Assembly (NCBI GenBank): GCA_030374765.1
Contig: JARGXX010000129.1
Span: 372,001-436,000, forward strand
DNA from: Agarophyton chilense
Lineage: Eukaryota > Rhodophyta > Florideophyceae > Gracilariales > Gracilariaceae
Direction: 5' to 3'
DNA: 64,000 bases
Shown here in pieces: positions 1 to 11,123 of the stretch. The notes under the pieces were generated by a model. It had not been told where the DNA came from. It searched no databases and saw nothing but the letters and a program-made list of their open reading frames with translations. Within the stretch, counting starts at the first letter, position 1; each line of letters opens with the position of its first letter. The translations under genes were made by a program, and so were the position numbers.

Positions 1-493
1 TGACCACGAATACGAAAGCAACAACACGGACAAAAGATCCGGCACGGAGAGATTATCTGTTGTGCAAGGTTTGAGAAAGCAAGATTGAACGATGCAATAT
101 ATTGCGTCCCTACTCTAGAGTAGATACAGGACCAAGATTATTCATGCTGGACAGCCGAAGTTAATAACTTAGTATTGGTAACGGATGAGTTCTTTGATTC
201 GAATTCGTCTTCGTAGAGATAACTTCTTTATGGGTTTTCGTGCGGTTTGCGTCCAACTCATTCTAACTACAGGCCCCGAGCAGTCGTTTGAAAGTATTCA
301 GAAACATGCAATGAATAAATGCAACAAGTTTAGGAAATCAATGACTTCTGGGTGCACATAGGCAAAAGTAAGGCAAGAAGAGGAAGTAAATGGAAGTCAG
401 GTTCTTTGATATTAAACATTTCTCTTCAGTTACTGTAGGGATTACTGTGGCCAAGGGGTTTAGGAGTTTTTCAGGGTTTTCACTGACCGAAAG
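1..493. other. 3' flank, no gene seen
   Basis: No supported coding region. The stretch lies downstream of the minus-strand gene that ends at 494 and probably includes its 3' UTR. I see no repeat, RNA gene or clear regulatory motif. Confidence 0.5.
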
Positions 494-3400
494 TCATGTT
501 TGCATCAATGGAGTTACGGAGGGTACTTCCCAATTACTCCAGTTTGATGCCCATTGTGATCCAAGCTGTGGTAATGATGTGCTGGAGAAACAACTACTCT
601 TTTCTTGGATCAGATTGACGAACGTTCTCGCCCAGTGTATTCGTTCCATACTGGGGCATAAGAGACCCACACAGGCGCGATCGTCACATTGGACTTTTGA
701 TACTTCCGAACATCCTTTTGGTGACGGGACGTCGTCGTATTTCCATAGGGCAGATAAAACCTGGGCAAAGTTCATAATGGATCGGATTCTTCGGGAGCTT
801 GGCCATGTCTCTTCAAAGATAGTGGCTTCTTTCAGATGACTTTGGTCAAAAGAGCAGAGGATCTTCCATTGCTCTTTTAATTTCTCCAGTTCTTCGTCGT
901 CCTCGAACCAAGTCCGCAGTCTGCGCTGATGATGTTGAAGAAGAATTCCAAATTCCTCCTCAGACATATCAGCCAGTACATCGGCATAAATGGGACGTGC
1001 TTTCATCGGTAGATCAGTATCTACCAATATCAAATTATTCTCAATGTTATCGATCTCTTGAAGCTCTTCGAAGAAAATTTTCTCCATCTTCTTTGCTTTG
1101 CGATTTTTGGATGGAATTCCTGATGATATTCCCATGATTCTTCTTCGCCAATCATTGCTTACTGAATCAAGAATCTTGGATACAACAGTAGCAGCACCTC
1201 GTGCGCGGCGAACGGAGACAAGATGAATCGTCAGTAGTTTCCACTCTTTTAGGTGCATGGAAAGCAATAACTCTATTCCATCAGTCTCGTGGCACACGCG
1301 CGTCTTCAGTGCAACGCCCCAAGCAGTAACATGATTTTCCGTCAGTGAGCGAGTTAGCCTCAGACTTAAAGCAAGAATTGAATTTCCTATTGAATGGACT
1401 AAGCCGTCGACGCTTTCGCCTTCGGCGACAAGTTTGACCATTTCGGGTTGTGCCAGTTCTTTAAGAAGACTGGCTATTACATCAACACATATTCCTCGAA
1501 GGAGATAGAAAAGTACTAAACTTGAAATGTCTAGATGTTCTCTCTGCTTCCTACTTGCTTCTGCGTTGCGGTGATTTAGATGCTTTCGATGCTGATTTCC
1601 TTGAAGCAATACTTTTTCTGTCGCAGTCTGCACTGGTGTTTCATGAGAGCTTAATACCCCTTCCAAAACTATCTTAGAGATGTCTTCCTCTGGGTCGAAG
1701 ATACCATATCTATAAGTCGAAAACCATTCTTCTGTGTATTTATGCAGAGCTTTCAAACTACATCGGGTTTCCATGATACGTGGCAGTCGATCGAACATGT
1801 TTCTTGATAACCCCAAACTGCGAGAACTGGTGTTCGACTTACATCCTGCGTCAAGCTCCGGATCGTTGCCATCGAAGCGTACAAGCCCCATTTACGGCAA
1901 TCGCTCTTCCATTGAGAAGAATGCTAAGACGCGAGGGACCAGTTTGTCTTCCTCTTGAAGTTCGACACATCGTGTTTCCGCATAATTATCTTCTTGAAGA
2001 TCAACACTTTGAATATCCTCTTCAAATTCAATCCTTGGTATCCGCGTGATAGCAAACTTGGTGAGAAAATTCGGTTTTAGAATCTTCTTTCCATCCTTAG
2101 AATTCTTTTGATCTCCCGCCTTGTGAAGAGTTTCTGTTCGCTTTCCCATGTCCTTCTCATCAACAACATCTTGCGACTTGCTGGGAATGCTTTCCTTAAG
2201 TGTGGCCAGTCTACTCTCATTCTCAGCTGCTTCCTTATCAGCAATTTCTCTGTACACATCGCTTCGCTTAGTCTTGATTTTACCCGGTAATTCAGAGATG
2301 CGTTCCTGTTCGGGTGTCTTTTCCCCAAATCTCTTGTCGCTATTTTTCAGTTGAACAATTCGCAATGAAAACAAGAACTGTGACGGTAGCGTTCTACCTT
2401 CGAAGAACTTGTTTTGTGCTTCTCTTGAACCCTTTTTGTAAATATCCCATGTTCGTTGATGGGACTTCCCGAGATGACGAATGAACGCCTGGCTTGAAAA
2501 CGGTCGTTGAAAAACCATGAGATATTTCTTTTGTCGCTTCCGGGACCCGTACAGAGGACAGAATTTACATCCAAGCCATGTCACTTTCAGATCGATTGGG
2601 TCCCTTTCGATGACATGAAGCCCATACTCTGTGAGGTAGTCACCAATTTCTGGTTCATGAGGGAACTCGGTTTTCTTTCCTTCTTGATCGACACGTGCAT
2701 CGTGATAATTCTCGCCTTCTAAAGTACTTTGAATGCAAAGGTCTATTGACTTCTTCTCAATAGGCTTTATAGCAGAGAAGAAAGGGTCAAAGGGAATTAA
2801 GGAACGACGGGAAGGGGATACCTTTGAAGACGAAGGTCGAGGAGTTAGGAATGACTGGGAGCGAGAAACAGCATTTTGAGTCTTAAGCCTTATTCCAAGA
2901 GGTGAGGGAGCGCTGTTGCGGGGAACTAAGTCTGATGAAATACCCGACAGTACGCTCGACTGCATATCCTGTGCTTGGACGTCTGTGGTCTTTGTGATCG
3001 AATTTGGAATGTCCTCGAGGACTTGAAACTCAGGGGAACAGATCGAGGTAGTTTTTGGGGTTTTCGTGGTCTCTTTACTAAGAGTTACGTTTCCCTCCAA
3101 TGGAACTATATTATCTTGAGGGAACCCTGCTGATAAGGGTTGCGGTTCAGACAGCCTTGTCCGTGGATTTTGGATGGAGATTCGAGGCGTGACTCTCGCA
3201 GTTATATCTGGTTTGGTCATCGGGCTGAGTGGATTAACTCGTCTTTGAACTTTAAGCTGCGGTCTGTCCCAAGCCTCTGTTGTACTTGAAGCAGAGTTCC
3301 GCTGCAAAGTTGATCTACATGAGAGATGAGGATCTGACGCTTGTGATGGAACTTTGCGTCTGATGAATTCTGACCTAACCAAATCGTTGTGCAAGCTGTT

Positions 3401-6253
3401 TCTTTGTGTTAAAGGAGAGCGCGAGTTCGGTCCGTGATCAGTCGTAATGGGGATGAGAGCCCTTTGCGTGAGCGGCAATGGCGGCTTAGTAGGATTAAGA
3501 ATCGGAGGGGTGCAAGACCGGCCCCGATACGAAGAGGGACATCGAGAAAGTTTCCTGTGCGGTGGATAACAAGCAGATCGACTGGCGCGATTTAGCGGCG
3601 AGGGAGAACGACGGCTGCGATTTGGAGGTGAGAGTGAACGACGGCTGCGATTTGGAGGCGAGAGAGAACGACGGCTGCGATATGGCGGTGAGAGAGAACG
3701 ACGGCTGCGATTTGGCGGTGAGAGTGAACGACGGCTGCGATTTGGCGGTGAGAGTGAACGACGGCTGCGATTTGGCGGTGAGAGAGAGCGACGGCTGCGA
3801 TTTGGCGGTGAGAGTGAACGACGGCTGCGATATGGCGGCGAGAGCGAACGACGGCTGCGATGTGGCGGTAAGAGAGAACGACGGCTGCGATTTGGCGGTG
3901 AGAGAGAACGAGGGGGGCGATGTGGCGGCGACAGAGAGCGACGGCTGCGATGTGGCGGCGACAGAGAGCGACGGCTGCGATGTGGCGGCGACAGAGAGCG
4001 ACGGCTGCGATATGGCGGCGACAGAGAGCGACGGCTGCGATATGGCGGCGACAGGGAGCGACGGCTGCGACTTGGCGGTGAGAGTGAATGATATGGAGGA
4101 CAGTGAGAACGGGGAAAACTCAGAGGGGGGGGGTAAAAGATACGTCCACATTGTGGAGGCGAACGAGAACAACGGCGAGGGTGCCGTGGAATGTTGGAGA
4201 TCACAGGACGCGGGGATGGACTTTGAGAGCGGTGCTTGTACTGCTCTAGCGAACGTTGCCGACAATTAGGAGGTGACCGAGAATGACGATCTTTGCCAAG
4301 CAAAACAGTAGACTTCTGCTGATCCCATGACGTTTCAGGAGAAGTGCGAAGCGCTCGCCGGGACGACAGCGTCTCAGTCCGTGAAGATTTTCTTCGAGGC
4401 ACTCTTGGTGATGGTGAGCGGTTACGACCCGGCCCACAGTGAGTTGTTTTGGTCTTTTCCAGGGACAATTGGCATTCTGGCGTTCGGGCTGGCGAAAAAG
4501 TTCGTCGTTGTGGTTGACGAAACAACGGCGTATGAGAATTCTCCCTTGCACCCGGACTTTGCGCTGGCGGAGGCGACGATCTTCTTGAACTTATTAGGGA
4601 TGCCCTCTTTAGCTTCGAAGCGACCAAATTCATTGAGTCTCTTTCTTCAGTTCGAGAGGGTTGAGGCTTTTTTGCGAGTGCGAGAGGATTGCAAGGGGAA
4701 TCCTGTAAAACTTTTCGTGTTGGAGAAGATCGCGTGTTAACCTTGGAGCAGAGTTTTCGTGTCGATTTTGTCTGAGGTCTGTTGCACACTTGCGTGACAG
4801 AACCTTGACATTGTGTGTTAATAGACGGGGTTTTCATCAATGAAATTGGCTGTCGCGGTTCACTTCCACAAGATTGATTCATGGGACGAATAGAATCGCC
4901 CGAAATCACTGGAGATGAGGAGGTGTTAGGGCAAAACTGTAGACGTTTGCTCGGAGGCGGGGGGGAGGCAATTAAAGCTCTCTTGCGGTAAATGGAAAGC
5001 GGTTGTTTAAGCTGCACGCCATTCACAGGTGACCTCTTGCTCTGTGACTCTGACTTACATTGGATATCTCTTTTTGTAGAAGATAAAGATCTTGCTGTTA
5101 AGTACAGCATATGCTCAGGGTTTGTTTCTTGCTTCTGGGCGACAAAATCCGATGCAGCGTCTTCAGTTGGGCGTGACTGTATAGGTTTGAAACTGTTGCT
5201 CGCCATGGACGATTCTTTCTTCGAAGAATTAGCGAGATCTCCACCACATGGTCTTGCGGCAGTTTTCTGACCAGCAGAATCGGAAACAGCTTCGCCTACT
5301 TGAGGTGAAGGAGTCGTGGGTTCTGGACGAATGGACGGGCGGCTCTCTTTCGGGTTTGGGGATGTTTGAACGGGTGACTTGGTCAGTCGTAACAGTGGCG
5401 TCTTCAACAGGGATGCATCCCTGACAAAATTGCGCCTAACACCCAGTTTTCCTATTGTAGGTGAACCAGATTTGATTTGAACAGCTGACTGTTCTGTGTG
5501 TTCATTCGCTTGTACCTGTGACGGTAAAATGCAGTTCATGTCTGATGCATCCTCGAAAGGACGAAGAGCAGATAGATCTACTCGTGATCTATCAGGGGAA
5601 GTTTTTGTAGAGAATGATTCACGGGGTACAATGGAAGCGTGTCGCTGTGTATGGAAGGAAAGTGTGTGAGGCTTGTCGCTATTCAATGCGGGTTGTGAGT
5701 TTCTGGCGCTCTGAAAATGTTTCACTGTGGCGCCAACGTCACCAGATGGCTGAATGTTGACATGGCATTGAGCAGCAGACGCATCGCTAATTTGGTGCAA
5801 GTGAACGTCAATCTCGTTGCATTGCCGAGACAGAAACGCCGTACGGTGGTGCTGAGGGCGCACAGTTTGAAAGAAGCCCACCTTATTAAGCCCAAGCTGG
5901 TCAACTTCTCGTTTCACGTTCGTACGTGAAACGGAGGAGTTCTGCTTTCCAATGGCCCGCTTCGAAATTGATGGCTTACGATGCAGGCGCGATGGATAGG
6001 GGGTGACAAGCGAGGTGGTGCAGTCCGGAGTCGGAGGTGCGGGTGGCTTAGATTTCACAGCTGAGGTGTGCCGTCGCTTTGACGTGGGTTGAAATGGGGT
6101 GAGACGGAAGGCAGGCGATGGGGACGCGTGTTGGGCAGCGTGCTGGGGGAGGTTGACGGATGGTGTGGTTGAGCGAATGTTTGGTGGCTTTGCGGCGACC
6201 ATGGCGGATTCCGTCTTGGCCGGAATGGAAGGGGGCGGGGGAGAGAGCGGCAT
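494..6253 (-). CDS. long SR-repeat protein with C2H2-like zinc finger, two exons (predicted)
   Basis: I do not recognise a named family. The start is the first ATG in frame (6253). The open frame runs to a TAA at 1894-1892, and the same frame resumes at once and runs to 494. A GT at 1895 and a CAG ending at 1827 would remove 69 nt including the stop and keep frame, giving about 1,896 residues; an alternative CAG at 1818 also keeps frame. The N-terminal two thirds are disordered and rich in Ser, Pro and Arg. Around 3,600-4,090 they hold about 16 ten-residue units of RSRRSLSPPx type, like SR splicing factors. Around residues 1220-1265 there is a CxxC ... HLGKSH motif ending in a Trp/Tyr-rich segment, recalling BED-like fingers common in oomycete proteins (recalled, not searched). 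The last 440 residues are helical-looking with no domain I know. A nuclear, RNA- or DNA-binding role is an inference. Confidence 0.6.
1827..1895 (-). other. predicted 69-nt intron
   Basis: On the minus strand the donor reads GTAAAT and the acceptor ACACCAG. Removal joins the upstream frame (ending ..ERLP) to SRSLGLSRN in the downstream frame and deletes the only stop between two long open stretches in one frame. The alternative acceptor gives a 78-nt intron. Without splicing, the downstream part would need read-through or its own ATG at 1891. Confidence 0.5.
3590..4095. repeat. 30-bp tandem repeat, about 16 units, coding for RSRRSLSPP
   Basis: The plus strand repeats a 30-nt unit containing ACGGCTGCGAT. 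On the minus strand it encodes ten-residue SR units inside the long gene. The final residue of the unit varies among Tyr, His and Asn. The array stays open in other frames too, so the long frames on the opposite strand here are repeat shadows and not genes. Confidence 0.9.
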
Positions 6254-7660
6254 CGTTGACGACGGATTGTTGTAGGGAGATGGCGATGGCGATTTGGCTA
6301 TAAGAAGTCCCAAGACCAGGAAGGCGACGCGCCCGTGGGGGACGGTGGCTCTACGGGGGGTTGGAGGTGAAGCGAGGCGGGATGCAGCGTATCTGCAGTC
6401 TTACAGAGCAGCATTTGTTCCGATTTTCGCGCCTGTGGAGGGGCGCTCCTATTCCCAGCGCGGATCTACCCTTCGATGCCTGTACAGCTGTATGATGCCA
6501 GGATCTATCTCCGTGACGTCCGTTACTGGTCCGGCCGTCTCCGCAACTTCTCGAAGAACAGCGTCATGAGCACAATCGTACCCGACCCTTTCCCCCTTTA
6601 ACCAAAGCGCGCCCACCCGCACTGCGTTTTACACTCTACTCTGCGAAGTTCGAAACTTCGATATCATTGGAGAGACCACGACCGAAACCCTCACAGCCGT
6701 GAAGCCAGTTTGTTATGACAAAATGAGGTGCTGTCTCTGCGCTTGGTAAGCGCATCATGCTTCTTTTCCCTCGTACTCGCCCTCGTACTCGCTATTGTTT
6801 TTCGTGAGATGTCCCGGGTCTTCTTAGTGTGCATCTGCCGTGTCTGGCTTGCCACTGCTGCCACGGCACAGACCCCGTACCGCATCATCGATCCCATGTC
6901 ACATATCTCAGCTTGGTAGCTATCCTCATACCAATAATTCCTGTTCAGCTTTTCTAGCTGAACCGCCCCACTTCGCCAAACATGTGTGCTACGCGAGCAC
7001 TCTCTGTCGGGACCAGCTGGTTACTTCTTGTAACCGCTCTTGTTGAAAACCTGGTTTTGTTCTGCCAAAATGAACGGGCTTCCATGCCTCCGTGTCACCG
7101 TCACAAGTCTCCACGGCGCTCAACATTTCGACGCAACCTAAATCATCATTCGCACGGCTATTGTCGTCTCTACACATAACCAATTCCGCTGGTCTTATCG
7201 CTAACCCTTCCGCAACTTAGCACGACGCATTCACTCCAACAGTCATCGTCGAATGGTTGTAAACTACACTCATCTATCAAGTCATTCGCGCCAATAAAAT
7301 CATCTTCCAAAAAGCCCCGCCGTGGAATGCTATGCTACCAAGTGTTCTTCGTCGTGCACCTCACGAGGACACTCGTACTGTTAGTGCAACACATCCTGTA
7401 CATTCCTAGTTGTAGTCCGTATTTCTGGCGGTTACCGAGCCCTGTTTTGTCACGCACCCTGGGAAACGCACTAGTGTCAAAACGCTTTGGATCGCCGCCG
7501 AGGCCGTTCAAATATCCACCTCCTCGGTTAATCTCTTATTAAGCGTCGAGCATAAATACTCGTGTCTTCACTCTCCACGTTTTCGACGTAACCGTTATCG
7601 ATCGAGCACAAGACTCACATCGAACTCACGAACTTGCGTACCTGTCCTTGCGTCTACACC
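6254..7660. other. divergent intergenic region
   Basis: This 1.4-kb stretch lies between the minus-strand SR gene and the plus-strand glycosyltransferase-like gene, and must hold both promoters. A TATA-like CATAAATACTC near 7,549 sits about 110 nt before the downstream ATG. The short open frames here look random. Confidence 0.45.
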
Positions 7661-8503
7661 ATGCTTCCGAAAACTGTCAAACTAGCACAACGGCCGAAAA
7701 TCGGCCTCACCACAGTGTTACCGTTCATCATTCTGGTTCTTTTTCCGGTTGTCTTCATTCTCAGAGATGGTTTGGTTGCACCGTCGCCGTTTGTTCTCCA
7801 CCGTTCCTTCAGGCAGGAACCCTACCTCAACGTTGTCACGTTAATCTACGGCCAGGAAAGTGATCACGTAAACATTGCTCACAATTGCCGGATCATATCC
7901 ACCACGCGTCACAAGTATTTTATCCACACCGACGATCTGTCTCAACCTTATTGCACCGTCTGTACATGCGTTCGCTACAATCTTTTCCGATGCCCGTGCC
8001 CAACGGGTTCAGATGGGTGCAAAGTGAAGAACCCGTGCGAGAAGGTTGAATTTCTTATTCAGAGTGTAAACACATACGGCTCGTTCTTATTTCTAGATAA
8101 CGACTTGCTGATCATGAAGCGAGAGTTTTTGGATCACATGCTACAGCGATCTCGAGCACACGACTTTCTCGCTTCGTATGCCCATCAAACTGTCAATTCG
8201 AGCAAGTATTTGAGAAACTTCAATAGCGGATTGATGTTCATTCGTCGTCTTCCCAACGTGGACTACAATTTATTGAGAGCCTCGCTTTACTTTCATAAAC
8301 TGGAGCAAGATCAGGGTGTGGTCAGTGACTTCTTCCAGAAAATATATGTAAACTGGGACTCGCTCTCTTGGAAATGGCACTGCCGGAGTTTAAAAAGAAC
8401 TAATCAAGATGTTCCGGTTGAGGAGTGTTACACGATTCACGACCGAAGCGAAGTGGTGGATTTGCTGAAAGAGTTGAACAGAACAAGGCTTTCCATTCCG
8501 TGA
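7661..8503 (+). CDS. type II membrane glycosyltransferase-like protein
   Basis: A 280-residue protein, taken from the first ATG in frame (context ACACCATGC). A short basic N-terminus (KTVKLAQRPK) is followed by one membrane span at residues 17-34 and a lumenal domain, the layout of Golgi glycosyltransferases. The lumenal part has a DxD-type motif, DND at 146-148 inside FLFLDNDLLIMK, then FNSGLMFIRR, both typical of nucleotide-sugar transferases with a GT-A fold such as GT8 and its relatives. A Cys-rich insert lies at about residues 98-126 before the DxD, perhaps with disulfides. The donor, the acceptor and the exact GT family are not visible. There is no sign of an intron. The fold call is fairly secure; activity is inferred. 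Confidence 0.7.
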   Translation: MLPKTVKLAQRPKIGLTTVLPFIILVLFPVVFILRDGLVAPSPFVLHRSFRQEPYLNVVTLIYGQESDHVNIAHNCRIISTTRHKYFIHTDDLSQPYCTVCTCVRYNLFRCPCPTGSDGCKVKNPCEKVEFLIQSVNTYGSFLFLDNDLLIMKREFLDHMLQRSRAHDFLASYAHQTVNSSKYLRNFNSGLMFIRRLPNVDYNLLRASLYFHKLEQDQGVVSDFFQKIYVNWDSLSWKWHCRSLKRTNQDVPVEECYTIHDRSEVVDLLKELNRTRLSIP

Positions 8504-9952
8504 AAGATAGAAAACGTATCATGAGGTTCGTCTGCCTCCCCATGTCTTGCGAATTTTGGAAGCCAATTGGTACAGATTTGGTGAAACAGCCGGTTGTAAA
8601 ACTAGCGCGGGGAACCAGACATTGTCGTCTCAATTCCGTACTAATTGATGGCCGCATATTTCTTGGCTCTACTTTGCAGTAAATGAGCGCAAGTTGCTGC
8701 GCATCTTCTTTCATCTGTCGATGCCTCGCTGGTTTGAGGGAGATCAACATTCATTTCAACCCACAGTGCAATTGTATTGCAATGGGAGACAGCTGACCCC
8801 CTAGAGAATGCGATCTACTCTGTTTATTTATGGTTATGAGTTTGTTTGAGTATCATCTAGAGAAATTGTCTTGCAAAGTAAAGGATATCGTTCATTGGTC
8901 GCAGGTCGTATGGCGGCTCAACCAAACCCTGGGTTAGATTGCTAGCCCTATACCTGCAAATGTGTTGTATCTACAGTACAGGTAGAGTTAGCAATCTACC
9001 TTCGAAGACAGATATCTACAACGTTCCAGTATGGGGCCCGAACCCGCCACAAACTGACATGCCACGTCGTTTATTGATGCTGCAATTGTTTTATTAGGGA
9101 AATACAACTCGTCACTATATTAAAGATCTGCATCATATCGATTAAAAGCAGAGCGCCTCAAAAGGATGGGAAGTCTCTGGATGCTATTTGTTGCTTGTGC
9201 TTACTCTTCTGTTCCGCAGCCGCATATGGTAGTCTTGCACCTCTAGTATACTTGCACAATGTAGTTAAATTGACTTTACGACAACATTAAACCGAGCACC
9301 GATTATCATGCATCCCTCAGTCGGGAACGCGTTTCTGTGTTTCAATACCGTGTATTTCGTGTATTCGTTCGATAGTGTCCTGCCTCTGTAGAAGCCCTAC
9401 GCTTGTTATCGATGAAAATATCCAAGGCGAACCACTAAGATAAACCACTTAGGCGAGCCACCTTTTCTACCATAGAAATGGAACCCAATGGTGATTATAA
9501 TCCAGGGTTTCGCAATCTGATAGTTTCACGCACAGTAAGCATCCTTCTGCATCGTCTTGATTGAAATCTGCTATTGAAGGGCTAGGAAAGGGCTAGGAAA
9601 GCATTGGACATGCTGATGCAACACAACCGGCGCTGCTAACCAGCAAACTACAAACGACGCTCAACATTTACTTCAAAGTACCATTTTTACGATAACCACT
9701 CACAAATATTTCGTAGCAAACTCCACTTTTCCCACCTCAAGCAGAACGGTTTTAATTTTTCTTTAGAAGAGACGACTAGACAGTTGCTGCAAAACATCTT
9801 GCCTCTTATGAAGAAAGAAAATTACTTCTAGCTGGTGTGTAGCCGTTGTTTAATTATTTTGCAATACGCAAAGCCCGTAAAGACGAAGTGATGTAATCTA
9901 GTCTTAGTTCAAACTCAATCTGATTCAATGTTTCACCGCGGATTGGGTAAAG

Positions 9953-10240
9953 ATGGGGTCAAAACATAGAGATCAGCATCGGATTGCTTTCCAACAACGT
10001 GCGTGTAATCAGATTGGACATGTGAATCGCCATATGGTCTACTTTGAATTAGATGCATCTACGAAGGCTGGGGGTTTGGAAGCTCTTTATGACAAATACC
10101 AAAGGCAGGTTCGACGGCCATTGCTATGTGCTCTTTTCGCCACTATTCCTGGTGTAAATGAGGGAGTAGAATCGCTTTCTCTCGCAAACATGTCGGGTCT
10201 TGATGGTTGCATGAAAGTGCAGAGCACAGTCGCGGATTGA
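9953..10240 (+). CDS. doubtful small open frame, 95 aa
   Basis: It opens with an ATG and has no recognisable domain, signal peptide or membrane span. Composition is ordinary and the frame is short enough to be chance. It is listed only because it is the single ATG-initiated frame of this size in the interval. Confidence 0.12.
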   Translation: MGSKHRDQHRIAFQQRACNQIGHVNRHMVYFELDASTKAGGLEALYDKYQRQVRRPLLCALFATIPGVNEGVESLSLANMSGLDGCMKVQSTVAD

Positions 10241-10679
10241 TGCCAACCGAACTGGAATAAGCGTTTGTTTACAAAGCAAAACTCTTCCTTCTCTGCAAGT
10301 TCTGGCTACAGCTAGCTAGGCCGGCGGAAACTCAACTCCAGAAAAACCCATGTCCGGAAGGCAGGCCAAATACTAGAGTATGACGTGTGACTCGCTCGCC
10401 AGCTACAGCGAGTCAACCCGCGGAGGCAGCTCTCGAGAGCGAAAGTTACACGGGTGCATATTCGGGACTCCAACCGGAGACGGATAATTGCCAACAATTT
10501 CTGACGAAAAGGGAACATCGAATCGCGAGGCTTATGAACAAGGCATTCGGGAAGAAACGACGACGTTCCAATACGAACAAGGCTGCGTGGGATGCCTGGC
10601 TGAGAGCAACTAAGCGGCATCTCCGTGCGCCAGTGCAAAACGACAAAAACGGGTGAAGCCATCCACTGCGAGGCCCGAC

Positions 10680-10701
10680 TCGTTGTTGTTGTTGTTGTTG
10701 T
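10680..10701. repeat. GTT trinucleotide microsatellite
   Basis: About seven GTT units in tandem in non-coding sequence between genes. Confidence 0.8.
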
Positions 10702-11123
10702 TGGTGTGCGAGAGAAAAAAGAGGAGCATGATGCAATACAACGTAAGACACATCCCCGCCGTGCTGCTTTTGAGGCGGCAGACAAATCACACTCGATGCA
10801 CAAACCGTCGGTGGCTGCTCTCGAACGTACTTTTTAACTAGAAAACAGATCTACAGACGCTCGGAAGCGTGTACCAACGACGCGATAAAAAAAAAGGGAA
10901 GGCCATGTCCTACACACAAAGACACAGACGCACCCACACAAAAGCGGAAGACCACCTACAATCTCCAACCACAGATGAAAGACTATACAAACCTGCGCAC
11001 GGTGCGCTTTGAAGGACAGCGACTGTACACAACGCAGTCCGTAGCAAAGCGAGCAACCACCACGGGGCAAAGCAACAAAAGCAAAAAAAAAAAACAGATA
11101 ACAAAACAGCGCATGTACACTTT

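Larger units (their letters stand above)
8504..11123. other. gene-poor 2.6-kb interval
   Basis: No gene that I can support. The stretch has many short open frames without homology, a weak 95-residue frame at 9,953-10,240, and a GTT microsatellite near 10,680-10,701. The last few hundred bases are probably the 3' UTR of the MAP kinase gene. Confidence 0.45.

Noticed and set aside
3562-4269. Plus-strand frame over the SR repeat (NDGCDLAVRE units)
   Set aside because: It is the opposite-strand reading of the 30-bp repeat, which is open in several frames; the minus-strand gene explains it.
10312-10803. Minus-strand frames of 114-163 codons
   Set aside because: No start context, no domain, overlap a microsatellite, and equal-sized frames exist on the other strand.
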